Source: Molanna angustata (taxonomy: Eukaryota > Arthropoda > Insecta > Trichoptera > Molannidae). From it: a stretch of DNA of 64,000 nt. This document shows, in pieces, positions 30,144 to 39,346 of this stretch. The stretch lies in contig OY754990.1 in NCBI GenBank assembly GCA_963576475.1, positions 14,315,061 through 14,379,060 on the forward strand, in the 5' to 3' direction. Position 1 is the first letter of the stretch. Each line of letters opens with the position of its first letter. Both the position numbers and the translations under genes were made by a program. A model generated the notes under the pieces. It searched no databases. It saw only the letters and a list, made by a program, of their open reading frames with translations, and was not told the origin of the DNA.

Positions 30144-32492
30144 GTGGATGATTTGTTAATTTGTAGTAAAAGTAAGAGTAAAATTAAAATTGCTTTGTCA
30201 AATAAATTTAGAATGAAGGACATGGGAAATGTAAATAGTTATTTGGGTATAAATATTTTATATAATGATGAAAGAAATAATATGACATTGAGTCAGAAGA
30301 ATTACATTGAGTCAAAGAATATTAATTTAACTTATAATAGAAATAAATTTACTGACATTATAGATTGTTTCGTGGATTCTGATTTTGCTGGGGATAGTCT
30401 TGAGAGAAAGTCTACCTCAGGTTTTGAAATTAGATTATTTGGAAATGTTGTATTTTGGAAGTCAAGGAAACAAAATAATGTTGTTAAATCATCAACATTT
30501 GCAGAATTTGTGGCACTGTCTGAAGCTGTTTCAGAAATTAAATATGTTAAAGGTTTAATAAATATGTTTGATTTGTATTGTTATGATCGAATTAAAATAA
30601 TAAAAGAGAAACGGAAAATCCACAAGAGATGGAAAAAATTTCTAAACCCACTAGACTATACGGAATTTACATTGCTCAGATATCGACAAAAAATCATTCA
30701 AAGGGAATGCTACGAAAAATACATCGAAGATATAGAAAGCGGTATACAAAGTTACTGTAAAAAAATATGGTCATATGAAAAATCCATGCATAAGGATAAA
30801 AATATACCTAGAACCATGTTTCTTGGAAGCGAATCTGCAAGTGGCGGAGAAAAAGTATGCAACTTTTTTTCTAAATATTTTAATTCCATTTATGACACAT
30901 TTACTCCATGCACAATCACACCTACTGACAACACTCCAGCTGCTAACTTAACTCACGATAGTATAGATTTTGTCTTTGTCAACCAACAACAAATGCTGAA
31001 ATATCTACGCAATATAAATATCAACAAAGGTCCTGGAAATGATGGTATTCCTCCTTTTTTTGTACGTGAATGCGCCCACAACCTGGCTCTCCCACTGACG
31101 ATTTTGTTCAATAATTCAATGACAGAAGGAAAGTTTCCTAATAAGTTTAAAGAAGCGACAATTGTTCCTATACACAAAAAAGGCTCTAGAAACAAAGTGG
31201 ATAATTACCGTCCGATCTCAATTCTGTCAACATTTAGTAAACTATTCGAACTAATAGCCTATGACCATATATATGAATCAGTTCTAAAGAATATACAGGA
31301 CCAGCAGCATGGGTTCCTGAGAAAACGGTCAGTTTTATCAAACTTAATCCTATTTACTGAATATTTAACCAGCAGCTTTGAAGACGGACATCAGGTAGAT
31401 GCAATATACACAGATTATTCGAAGGCATTCGACAGAGTTGACCACATCATCCTAGCTCGAAAGTTAAGCCTGGTTGGTATACACGGTGATCTGCATAGAT
31501 GGCTTGTCTCATATGTAGAACACAGAACTCAGTCGGTAAAAACTGGAGATTATAGGTCTGCAACTTTCGTTATTCCTTCCGGTGTTCCCCAAGGGTCACA
31601 TCTTGGACCCTTGTTATTCAATATATACACACATGATATTTTCAAATGCTTTAATAACTCTCATTACATTGCGTACGCAGACGACATGAAGGTATACTTA
31701 CGAATACGATCACTTACAGACTGTATTAATCTTCAAAGCGATCTAAATAAGCTCTCCCAGTACTGTAAAGCAAACAAACTTGACCTCAACATCTCTAAAT
31801 GCAACAAAATAACTTTCACCCGTAATAAAAATATCGTTAAATTCACTTACAATATTGACAATAACACACTACAAGAAGTGGACCATATTAAGGATCTGGG
31901 TGTAATCTTGGACTCCAAACTGATTTTTGACAAACACATTGATACAATCACGACTAAAGCATTCAAAATTTTGGGATACATAATTCGTTTATGCAAACCA
32001 TTCAGAAACATTAACACCCTTCTAAAACTTTACACTACTTACGTACGACCGCATCTGGAATTCTGTACTCCTATTTGGAGTCCAACTTATCAAACATACA
32101 TAACAAGACTAGAAAGTGTGCAAAAAAAGTTTACAAAACATCTTAATTATCGACTGAACACACAATTCTCAAATTACTCTGAATCCATACACTTTTATAA
32201 ACTGGTTGCCTTGGAGAGCCGAAGAATTATATTTGACCAATCCCTATTATATAAAATAATACGTAACCACATTGACTCACCTGAAATATTAAGCTACATT
32301 TCATTACAAGTCCCACGAAAAGCGACCAGAAGACCAGAAGTTTTTCATATACCATTCTGTCGAACAAATTATAGACAAAACTCTCCTTTCATCAGAATCT
32401 GTCGACAATACAATAACAATTTTACGGACATCGACATATTCCACTTGAGCTATGATGCTTACCGAAGGTCGATACGGGGCAAATATGGGTAG
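30144..32492 (+). CDS. Chimeric ORF: copia RT/RNase H fused in frame to a jockey-like LINE RT
   Basis: A single 782-codon open frame. Residues 1-152 are copia: the catalytic palm (VDDLLICSK, part of the YVDD motif), GNVNSYLGINILY, and RNase H (FVDSDFAGDSLERKSTSG, VVKSSTFAEFVALSEA). From about residue 153 the frame passes into a LINE ORF2: linker (RWKKFLNPLDYTEF), RT fingers and palm (IVPIHKKGSRNKVDNYRPIS; YTDYSKAFDRVDH; PSGVPQGSHLGPLLFN; AYADDMKVYL near 510), thumb and C-terminus to the stop. The LINE inserted as a 5'-truncated copy lacking the endonuclease and happens to be in frame. Both polymerase active sites are kept. No promoter or ATG for the fusion is evident; 30144 is not an ATG, and the frame upstream is disrupted. 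Confidence 0.9.
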   Translation: MDDLLICSKSKSKIKIALSNKFRMKDMGNVNSYLGINILYNDERNNMTLSQKNYIESKNINLTYNRNKFTDIIDCFVDSDFAGDSLERKSTSGFEIRLFGNVVFWKSRKQNNVVKSSTFAEFVALSEAVSEIKYVKGLINMFDLYCYDRIKIIKEKRKIHKRWKKFLNPLDYTEFTLLRYRQKIIQRECYEKYIEDIESGIQSYCKKIWSYEKSMHKDKNIPRTMFLGSESASGGEKVCNFFSKYFNSIYDTFTPCTITPTDNTPAANLTHDSIDFVFVNQQQMLKYLRNININKGPGNDGIPPFFVRECAHNLALPLTILFNNSMTEGKFPNKFKEATIVPIHKKGSRNKVDNYRPISILSTFSKLFELIAYDHIYESVLKNIQDQQHGFLRKRSVLSNLILFTEYLTSSFEDGHQVDAIYTDYSKAFDRVDHIILARKLSLVGIHGDLHRWLVSYVEHRTQSVKTGDYRSATFVIPSGVPQGSHLGPLLFNIYTHDIFKCFNNSHYIAYADDMKVYLRIRSLTDCINLQSDLNKLSQYCKANKLDLNISKCNKITFTRNKNIVKFTYNIDNNTLQEVDHIKDLGVILDSKLIFDKHIDTITTKAFKILGYIIRLCKPFRNINTLLKLYTTYVRPHLEFCTPIWSPTYQTYITRLESVQKKFTKHLNYRLNTQFSNYSESIHFYKLVALESRRIIFDQSLLYKIIRNHIDSPEILSYISLQVPRKATRRPEVFHIPFCRTNYRQNSPFIRICRQYNNNFTDIDIFHLSYDAYRRSIRGKYG

Positions 32493-32940
32493 GCGAACTC
32501 TGTGACAAACTCCTTATTCCAATCCACATTTTTTTTTTATCCTTTTCCTTTCTCCCTAATTTAATTTCTTTCCTTCACGCTTTATATTGTGTTTGTCTTT
32601 TGTTACAGCTTTATTTTGTAATTTTTTTTTTCTTATTTAATGCTGAATTTTGTTTTTTTTTTCCTAATGATAAAATTTAACGCTTAATGCTGTATTTTTA
32701 TAACTATCTTATTGTGTAATATTTTTATTTTTTCTTTCTCAAAACATTCTTTATCTTGTTTTTTTTTGTGTGTACATTTTTTTAATAATTAGGCAATGTT
32801 TGTTAATTAGGTTTTATACTCGTTTGTTAATTAGGTTTGTTAATTCGAGGGAACAATCTTGGCATAAGTGTAAAATAATTTCCTTTTGTTTAAGATTATA
32901 AGCTGTATGTTTCCCAAATAAATTAAAAAAAAAAAAAAAA
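30599..32940 (+). mobile_element. 5'-truncated jockey-like LINE inserted in copia RNase H
   Basis: Starts within the ORF2 linker at about 30599, holds the complete RT and C-terminus (stop at 32490-32492), an AT-rich 3' UTR and a poly(A) of 17 or more ending about 32940. The short A/T-rich AAAATA at the left junction is repeated after the poly(A), consistent with a target duplication. Copia RNase H resumes at 32941 and ends at 33169. The RT has no visible stops, so the copy is fairly young. Confidence 0.9.
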
Positions 32941-33222
32941 ATATTTATATGAAGATAACAGTGGGGCTTTGACCATTGCAAAGCATGGGAACTTCACAAA
33001 AAACTCAAAGCATATAGAAGTACATTATCACTTTGTAAACGAATGTTATAATGATAAAATAATTGATGTTTTAAAGATAGAATCTGAAAATAATATTGCT
33101 GATGTATTCACAAAATCCTTGAGTAGAGTAAGATTTGATAAACCAAGAGAATTGTTAAATATTGTATAAGTTTGATAAATATGTTTTATGTTGAGTTGAA
33201 CAATTGCAAATGTAAGGAGGCA
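32941..33222 (+). pseudogene. copia RNase H C-terminal end and polypurine tract
   Basis: After the LINE poly(A) the frame reads YEDNSGALTIAKHGNF, HIEVHYHFVNECYNDK and ADVFTKSLSRVRF, the classical end of a copia RNase H, stopping at 33169. A purine run AAGGAGG (33214-33220) directly before the 3' LTR is the likely plus-strand primer. Confidence 0.9.
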
Positions 33223-33447
33223 TGTTGGAATATTTACATATTACAATTGTTATATATATCTATGAATTAAAATGTCTATGGTCGTCTCGGACATGATTGG
33301 TGTTCCGGCCGGATGTCCGGCGTCTGTTTTATGAAGTAATTGGTTCCTTGTACAACATGTAGTTAATGTGTGTGTTAAATAAAAGTCCATAATGAAGTAA
33401 ACAGAGTTTTTATTCTATTCTAAAGAAGAATCGAAAATATATTAACA
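33223..33447 (+). repeat. copia 3' LTR
   Basis: Matches the 5' LTR over its full 225 bp with about 11 differences counted by eye; followed by the AATTA target duplication at 33448-33452. Confidence 0.95.
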
Positions 33448-33641
33448 AATTAAATGTTTTACATCAAGAATTTTTATGATGTAGGTATACAAGATGAAAA
33501 ATTTCTTGCAATTACACGTTTTACTTCAAATAAGAATTATTAAGCAGTAAGAAAAAATCTTGCAATTAAACGTTTTACATCAAATAAGTAGTATATAAGA
33601 TATACACTAATTATTGCAATAATAAATATACAAGATTGTCG
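33448..33641 (+). repeat. Minisatellite, right part next to copia
   Basis: Continues the GCAATTAAACGTTTTAC repeat (about 33510, 33562) interrupted by copia; cut again by a SINE. Confidence 0.7.
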
Positions 33642-33867
33642 GCCTTCATGGCTCAGTTGGTTAGATATCTGACTGCTGAGCCAAAGGTTCCGGGTTTGAT
33701 TCCCGGTGGAGACACAGTTTTTAATTGTGTTTTCAGTCTGGATCTGTGAGACGATTAATATCGTAAGTCTCCAGAATGTGGCAACTTGTTTTTGGGTGCG
33801 TGTTAAATTAATATTCTACATAGTACCTGTTAGTAGCTCGAGAAGCAATATTAAATAAATAAATACA
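33642..33867 (+). mobile_element. tRNA-derived SINE in the minisatellite
   Basis: tRNA-like head with A-box (TGGCTCAGTTGG) and B-box (GGGTTTGATTCC), then a body (TCTGTGAGACGATTAATATC) and an (AATA)n tail. The head does not close an acceptor stem. It differs from the other two SINE types in the window. Confidence 0.8.
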
Positions 33868-34180
33868 CTAATTATTGCAATTAAACGTTTTACAATAATG
33901 ATAATTATGAAGTAAGTATACATATATACAAAAATTATTGCAAATAAACGTTTTACAATAATGATTATTATGAAGTAAGTATACATATATACAAAAATTA
34001 TTGCAAATAAACGTTTTACAATAATGCTTATTATTAAGTAAGTAAACAAGATGTACAAAAATTATTGCAATTAAATGTTTTAAAATAATGATTATTATGA
34101 AGTAAGTATACAAGATAAACAAAAATTATTGCAATTAAACGTTTTACAATAATGATTATTATAAAGTACCTATGTAAGTA
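33868..34180 (+). repeat. Minisatellite, 63-64 bp units, 5 regular copies
   Basis: GCAA(A/T)TAAACGTTTTAC starts at 33877, 33940, 34003, 34067 and 34131. This is the most regular part of the array seen on both sides of copia. Frames over it are repeat artefacts. Confidence 0.9.
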
Positions 34181-34192
34181 TTTTTTTTTTTA

Positions 34193-34747
34193 AATCCTAG
34201 AGGCTTCTTCACGTCAGCTTGATATGTAGCTGATTGTGAATGATTGGTTTCTAGAGGTCTTCCCATTGTCGGATCTCTCGAATGAATCTTAAGATCTTCA
34301 ATGGGCTGGCTTCTCTGATTTGTGTTTCATCAGCGATGTGAGTGCCAAATATTCTGGCTCTTGTTTGCATCAGTGGTCCACAGTCCTTGAGCAGATGTAG
34401 CGGAGTTTCATGTTCGTCTAGGCAGAATCTGCATAGATGCATGTCTGCTAAGTTCATTGTGCATAGGTGTTTATTTAATCTACAATGTCCAGTCAGTGTT
34501 CTGATTAGAATTCTTATATTTTCTCTGTTGAGAGTAAGAATTTGTTTAGATCTTTTAACTGAGAAGCCTGAGATTATTGATTTTGCATGCTTTTGTCCTG
34601 ATATGTTAAGCCAGTTTTGTTTAGCTTTTTCTAGCATGTTGTTGTATAATATTGTTTTAATGACACTATTGGTTAAGAAGCAGTAAGGTTCTGGTCCATA
34701 GGTAACTGAGTCAGCCCCCATATTTGCAAGTTTGTCGGCTTCTTCAT
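34193..34747 (-). pseudogene. 5'-truncated LINE fragment with C-terminal CCHC-like motif
   Basis: The minus strand encodes the end of an RNase H-bearing LINE ORF2: NEEADKLANMGAD (last RNase H motif, at the 5' truncation), then LIRTLTGHCRLNKHLC and LCRFCLDEHETPLHLLKDC, a His/Cys motif typical of this C-terminal region, ending at 34251. A T-run at 34180-34192 is the poly(A) tail. The 156 codons from 34721 have no internal stop. R1/I-type by organisation, but not assigned to a family. Confidence 0.82.
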
Positions 34748-34799
34748 TAAAATAAAATAAAATAAGTTACCCCCACTTAGCTAACTTTACTTAGTATAC

Positions 34800-35580
34800 A
34801 TACTTACCTTTATACAGTGCATATGCTACATCCCTTTCTTATTATATTTTATTTTTATTTAAAAGTACTTTTTATTTCTTTATATCTTTATTCGTTATTT
34901 GGTTAAGTGTGACCATTCAAGTTCATTTTCACTAATTGAATCTCTCTCTATCCCTATCTTGTTCTTCATCTTGTATTGATTTCCACTGCCCATGTATCTT
35001 CTTTAAGTGAATCACGTTTCTTCTATAATGCTGTCCTGTTTCGTCATTCCGGATGTCTGTATCTCCCCCTTCTTTTCTTTCCACTGTATGGATTGTTGGT
35101 TCGAAATTTAAACTCAATTTATTATTCTTATTTGTATTCTTTATGTACACCTTATCTCCTGGTTTCAATTCGTTTTCTTTCGCCTTCCTCTTTTTATCCG
35201 CATATGTTTTTCCTCTCTCTTTTTCCTCTTTATCTCTGTCTCTAACCTCCAGGTCTCGTGGTTCATGGCTAATGTCACCAAGCATAGGAATTTTATCTCG
35301 AAATTGTCTTTTGAAAAATAATTCCGAAGGTGTCTTCCCAGTCACCGAATGAGGTGTACTATTATACATTATGAGATATTCGAGTAAGCACTCTTTCCAA
35401 TCCTTCTTTTCAACTTGACTAATCTTTAAGCGCTTTAAAATATCTTTATTTTGACGTTCCACTTCTCCATTCTCTATGAGTGATATGGCTTGACATGTGA
35501 ATGTACTTTTGAAATATATTGCTTACTTTTATCTGACTGAATTCTGCGCTACTCTTATCCTTGGAAATTTGATAATATCG
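34800..35580 (-). pseudogene. Ty3/gypsy integrase C-terminal fragment
   Basis: A minus-strand frame of 176 codons (34932-35462) preceded by broken sequence: NGEVERQNKDILKRLK with the catalytic Glu, YNSTPHSVTGKTPSELFF, then a GPY-like basic domain (KPGDKVYIKNTNKNNKL) and an acidic tail. A frame break lies near 35470, and further upstream (to about 35580) stops interrupt it. Everything N-terminal is missing. Same general type (mag-like) as the RT/RNase H scrap at 15.5-16.2 kb. Confidence 0.82.
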
Positions 35581-35601
35581 GGCATAATTTTAATTATGCC
35601 C
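35580..35601. repeat. Perfect 22-bp palindrome at the gypsy break
   Basis: Arms GGGCATAATT (35580-35589) and AATTATGCCC (35592-35601) with a TT loop, exactly where gypsy homology ends. Confidence 0.8.
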
Positions 35602-37916
35602 TTTATGACTTGTCACGTGCTTCTCACCAATGCATGTGATTAGGGTAAATGCTAATCACAACCTATCAGCTTTTGGTAAGAACACGATACCAGGAAGTAA
35701 AGTGTTGTGAGAACCTAAAGGAAATAATAAAAGTGAGTATACTTTAGCATTCATAGTATAAATACAAGTATATTAATTCTAAACTAATAACACCGTTAAT
35801 AAAACATTAGCGAATGTTTATAGATAAAAATATATTTTGATTTTCTTATAATGACCACATTGCTGATGTCGCATGACAGATTGCGACATAGAGTTTTGTA
35901 GCATAATTAATACTTGTTAAAAATAATTTTCAATTCTATCTGTTGATTTATTATTAATCTAGAATAAATCCTCTTTTGATTCAACCTATTAAGTCACCGA
36001 ACAAAATTCCAGAGTTAGAGTTATTTAATACCTATTATTATGATTTCATATTTAAATAATTGCCGACGGAACCGGTATAGATTCGTATACGAATTTGTGG
36101 GTGGTAACCAATATTGACTGTTCCGCCCGAAACGGTGAATCTATTTTTAGCACAAGTTTGATTGACAGCTCGTTTATTACGCAGTTAGTAATTAAAAATG
36201 ACACATGTTATCGCTATCCTTGTCTGATGCATGCTTCTCTATAAATCCCTCTTTGTCGTCCAAGGTTAATCCGATTGACTCGTGTAAGAGAGGCCCTATG
36301 CTTGATGTCCCCGTTCGGTAATCTTCGACAGTCTTCGGCCGTTTTCGACAGCGTTAAAGAGGCCCTGGAGTGTGATGTCCTCGCTCGTGTGGGTGACCAT
36401 ATTAAATACATTGCTCGGATTCTGTTGGTACATCCTATTGTAAAGAAAATTGAAGCATGGATTTGCGGATTATGACTGTTTATGAATGTCATTTAAATCA
36501 TTGTTATATAACTATCCATTACCGTTAACAACATTATTGAAAAGTGGCAAAAATACTTGATAAGGACACATTTAATGTAGAAATTTTGGCACAACATAGT
36601 TATGAAAAAGTTTAACAATGATAAAAGATTAGTATACTATTGTGATTTATGAAAGATTGGTGTCATCTAGTCGTGTTTGTTCAAGTTTTAATTAAGAAAT
36701 AGTTTTGTATTTTTCCTCGTAATATTGATCTAATGGTTACTGCATTTCACAAAGATGGCATCCCTTGAGGTAGGTTATGTCCTGGATTTCGGACATGCCT
36801 TAATTAGATTGTAATTGGTTATATTTGAACCAATGGTGTCACAGGAGGCGCGTCCAAATTCTCGACTTTAATTTCCGGAGAGGTGATTTCGGTTCAGTCA
36901 TAGTTTATCGATCGAAGGGAATTATCCTATTTTAAGAAAAACGTTCCGCGATTCGATGTAAAAAAATAAAAGTCTTTTGAATATATTTCGCGATCGCCTC
37001 CAGCGGTTGGTTTACAACCGTTAGAGGGTGGTATTAATATAAAGCATATTTAGATTAGAATGAGAAAATTTAAAAAAATAAAATAAAATAAAAGCGACGC
37101 GTATAATTCTTTGTTTTTAAATATTTTTATTTAATGTGTTATTTTTATTCTTGTTTTATTAATTCGTTAAAGAAGAAAACTTGAAATTTAAAACATTAAT
37201 TTACTTTGCCGACGGGAGAAGAAAACTTGAAATTTAAAACATTAATTTACTTTGCTTACTCATTTCAAGTAGAAGTTGGATTTTATATATACAGAGTTAT
37301 CCTAACACAGATTTAATTTTGGCTTATTTTAGATTCTGAAGTTATTCTATTGATTACTCTTTTCAATTGGAAGTTAATTTGTATGTGTTCAGGGTTGACC
37401 CAAATAATTAATATTTTATTTTGGTTTTGATAAGTACCTTATTGTTGGTCTGTTTGTGTTATTTATTGTTTTATATTTCCACGCTCATTGATTTCCATGT
37501 TATGTATTCATAGAAAAATACAGAGAATTATACGTGTCTAAGCGCTCTTTTCTTTGACGTTTTAAGCAGGAGAAAATCCTTGCCCCTATTTATTTTGTTT
37601 TTATGTTCCTTTCTGAATCCTGCCTCACAGGATCTCTTTTTAATTTAATTAAAATCTGTTTGAAGGGTTAAAACTAAAATAACCAAAAGGATAATAAAAG
37701 AAAAGGAGTCTTTTAAGCAGCCTGAGTTCCTGTGGAACCTCTATGTTTTTTTTTAACTTGTCATATTCTACGTATGTAGACACTCAAAAGCCCACGGAAG
37801 ACATCCAGAAAAACATATGGTAAGGAAGCCTATAAGGTCGTAACTTCATTATTCTTGGCTTCGATAATTCTATCTCAATTCTCCCTTTTATTAATTTTTG
37901 TTTATATGTAATATTT
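35602..37916. other. Unexplained stretch, no gene recognised
   Basis: No coding homology seen on either strand. Features noted: a direct repeat with AGAGGCCCT and TGATGTCC at about 36289-36312 and 36359-36383; a tandem duplication of AGAAGAAAACTTGAAATTTA and following bases (about 37168-37207 and 37217-37256); CGGTTG-GTTTA-CAACCG at about 37003-37019 followed by a purine run (AGAGGGTGG). Moderately GC-rich parts (36060-36450, 36830-37030) suggest degenerate LTR or UTR sequence. Confidence 0.4.
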
Positions 37917-38021
37917 GTAATGTCCTGTTCACGACGTTATCATGACCGGGCCTTTGATTGTGGCGTATCTTACTAAGAGCACCCACAGTCTTAGATATAA
38001 CGGAGGGGGTGGTGACATTAC
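37917..38021. repeat. Short inverted-repeat element (8-bp TIRs)
   Basis: GTAATGTC (37917-37924) and GACATTAC (38014-38021) bound a 105-bp, locally GC-richer segment ending in a G-run (GGAGGGGGTGG). It could be a tiny MITE, or a polypurine tract plus LTR edge. Confidence 0.4.
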
Positions 38022-38214
38022 ACTGAGTCAGTTTGAAGTTTTTCTGTAATACAAAGAGTAAACATACAAAATGTATGTTTACTCATAAAACAACTAGGCT
38101 GCATATTTTCTATTTAAAATAAACATCGTATGCTATATTTGATTAAAGCTCTTTTTCTCGTGGAATGATAATATGTTTACACATTTATCTAAAGTAATAA
38201 AGCAATCAAAATGT

Positions 38215-38262
38215 TTGTGTGTGTGTGTGTGTGTGTGTATGTGAGGGTGTGTGTGTGTGTGT
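38215..38262. repeat. (GT)n microsatellite
   Basis: About 23 GT-type repeats with two interruptions (GTAT, GAGG). AT-rich DNA without a gene follows, to 39065. Confidence 0.95.
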
Positions 38263-39346
38263 TTGTCTCACGCCTTCTGAAAAACCAAAAGCATCTAAAA
38301 ATCTAATTTATGTGCGAACGTGTACCAGTATACCTGATGCAGTGTCACGCTAAAAATAATGCGATAAAAATGCTGTATTTTAAAAATATTTCAATAATTA
38401 TTTTTTTCATACAAAATTTTCCAAGTCATATCTGTCAAAAAAGTGTACATTTTGCACGCAAATATCTGTTAGTTAAAAAGTTAGAAGTACGTATTTACAC
38501 GATGAAAATATATTTTCAAGTATAACTTAGCGTTTAAGTGAAAAACATGGTGAATATTTTGTATAATTATAATGTTTAACTTATTTTTAAAGTAAGCGTT
38601 TTGTACATAAACGCCGCCATTTTAATATCTTTTCATACAATATTTCATTTTCCTACCGAATGAATATGTTCTTGAAAATAATAAACCTTTGAAATAAATG
38701 AAATTATGAAATAATAAAATGAAACACAAGACATTACAGCAAGTTTTAAGACGTATATTGTAAAAGTCTGTTAATTATTAGTAAAGATATAGGCATAATA
38801 AAATTGCATAATTTGTATATAATATTTGATATTTCGGACAATTTTCATTTTTATGGCATCGAACAAACCAATGTAGGTACCTACATATTATTCAAAAAAT
38901 GTCTACAAACCATTTGATATTTTTTACATGTTCTATGGTTACTATGGTTACGGACACATTCTGATATTCAAATAAAATTTGTTATAAATCGAATTCGAAT
39001 TAATTTAGAACATCATTGTAGGTAGGTACCTACATACCTAATACTACTTAAAAACCAACAATATACTAATTTCAATTTTTTTTTTTTTTTTTTTTTTTAA
39101 TGGCTTTCGTCACCCGGTGACGTTCTTAGCCAGTTTCAAGTTTTATGTTATACAAATCATTCTAGCGTTACAAATTAAAACACAAATCTCTTTCGAGTAA
39201 AAATAAAAATTAATCAAATATACAAATTATTGTTCTTTGCAAAGGCACACACCACTCGAATAACATCTATTGTCGGGTTATATAGCAAAACTGACATCTT
39301 TGTTGGCAAAACAACACCCTTCGATACCAAAGTTGCCAAGAAGCGG

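Larger units (their letters stand above)
25736..33447 (+). mobile_element. Ty1/copia LTR retrotransposon, complete but disrupted
   Basis: Two 225-bp LTRs starting TGTTGG and ending TTAACA (25736-25960 and 33223-33447), flanked by the 5-bp duplication AATTA (25731-25735 and 33448-33452). Between them lie a primer-binding site, gag, protease, integrase, RT and RNase H in copia order (integrase before RT). By eye the LTRs differ at about 11 of 225 positions, so it is not young. Three foreign insertions (28123-28884, 29891-30090, 30599-32940) account for about 3.3 kb, leaving a core of about 4.4 kb. Frameshifts, a stop and a changed integrase residue make it inactive. Confidence 0.95.

Noticed and set aside
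33642..33715. tRNA gene
   Set aside because: The 5' GTCGGCC has no complementary 3' end and a SINE body with (AATA)n tail follows.
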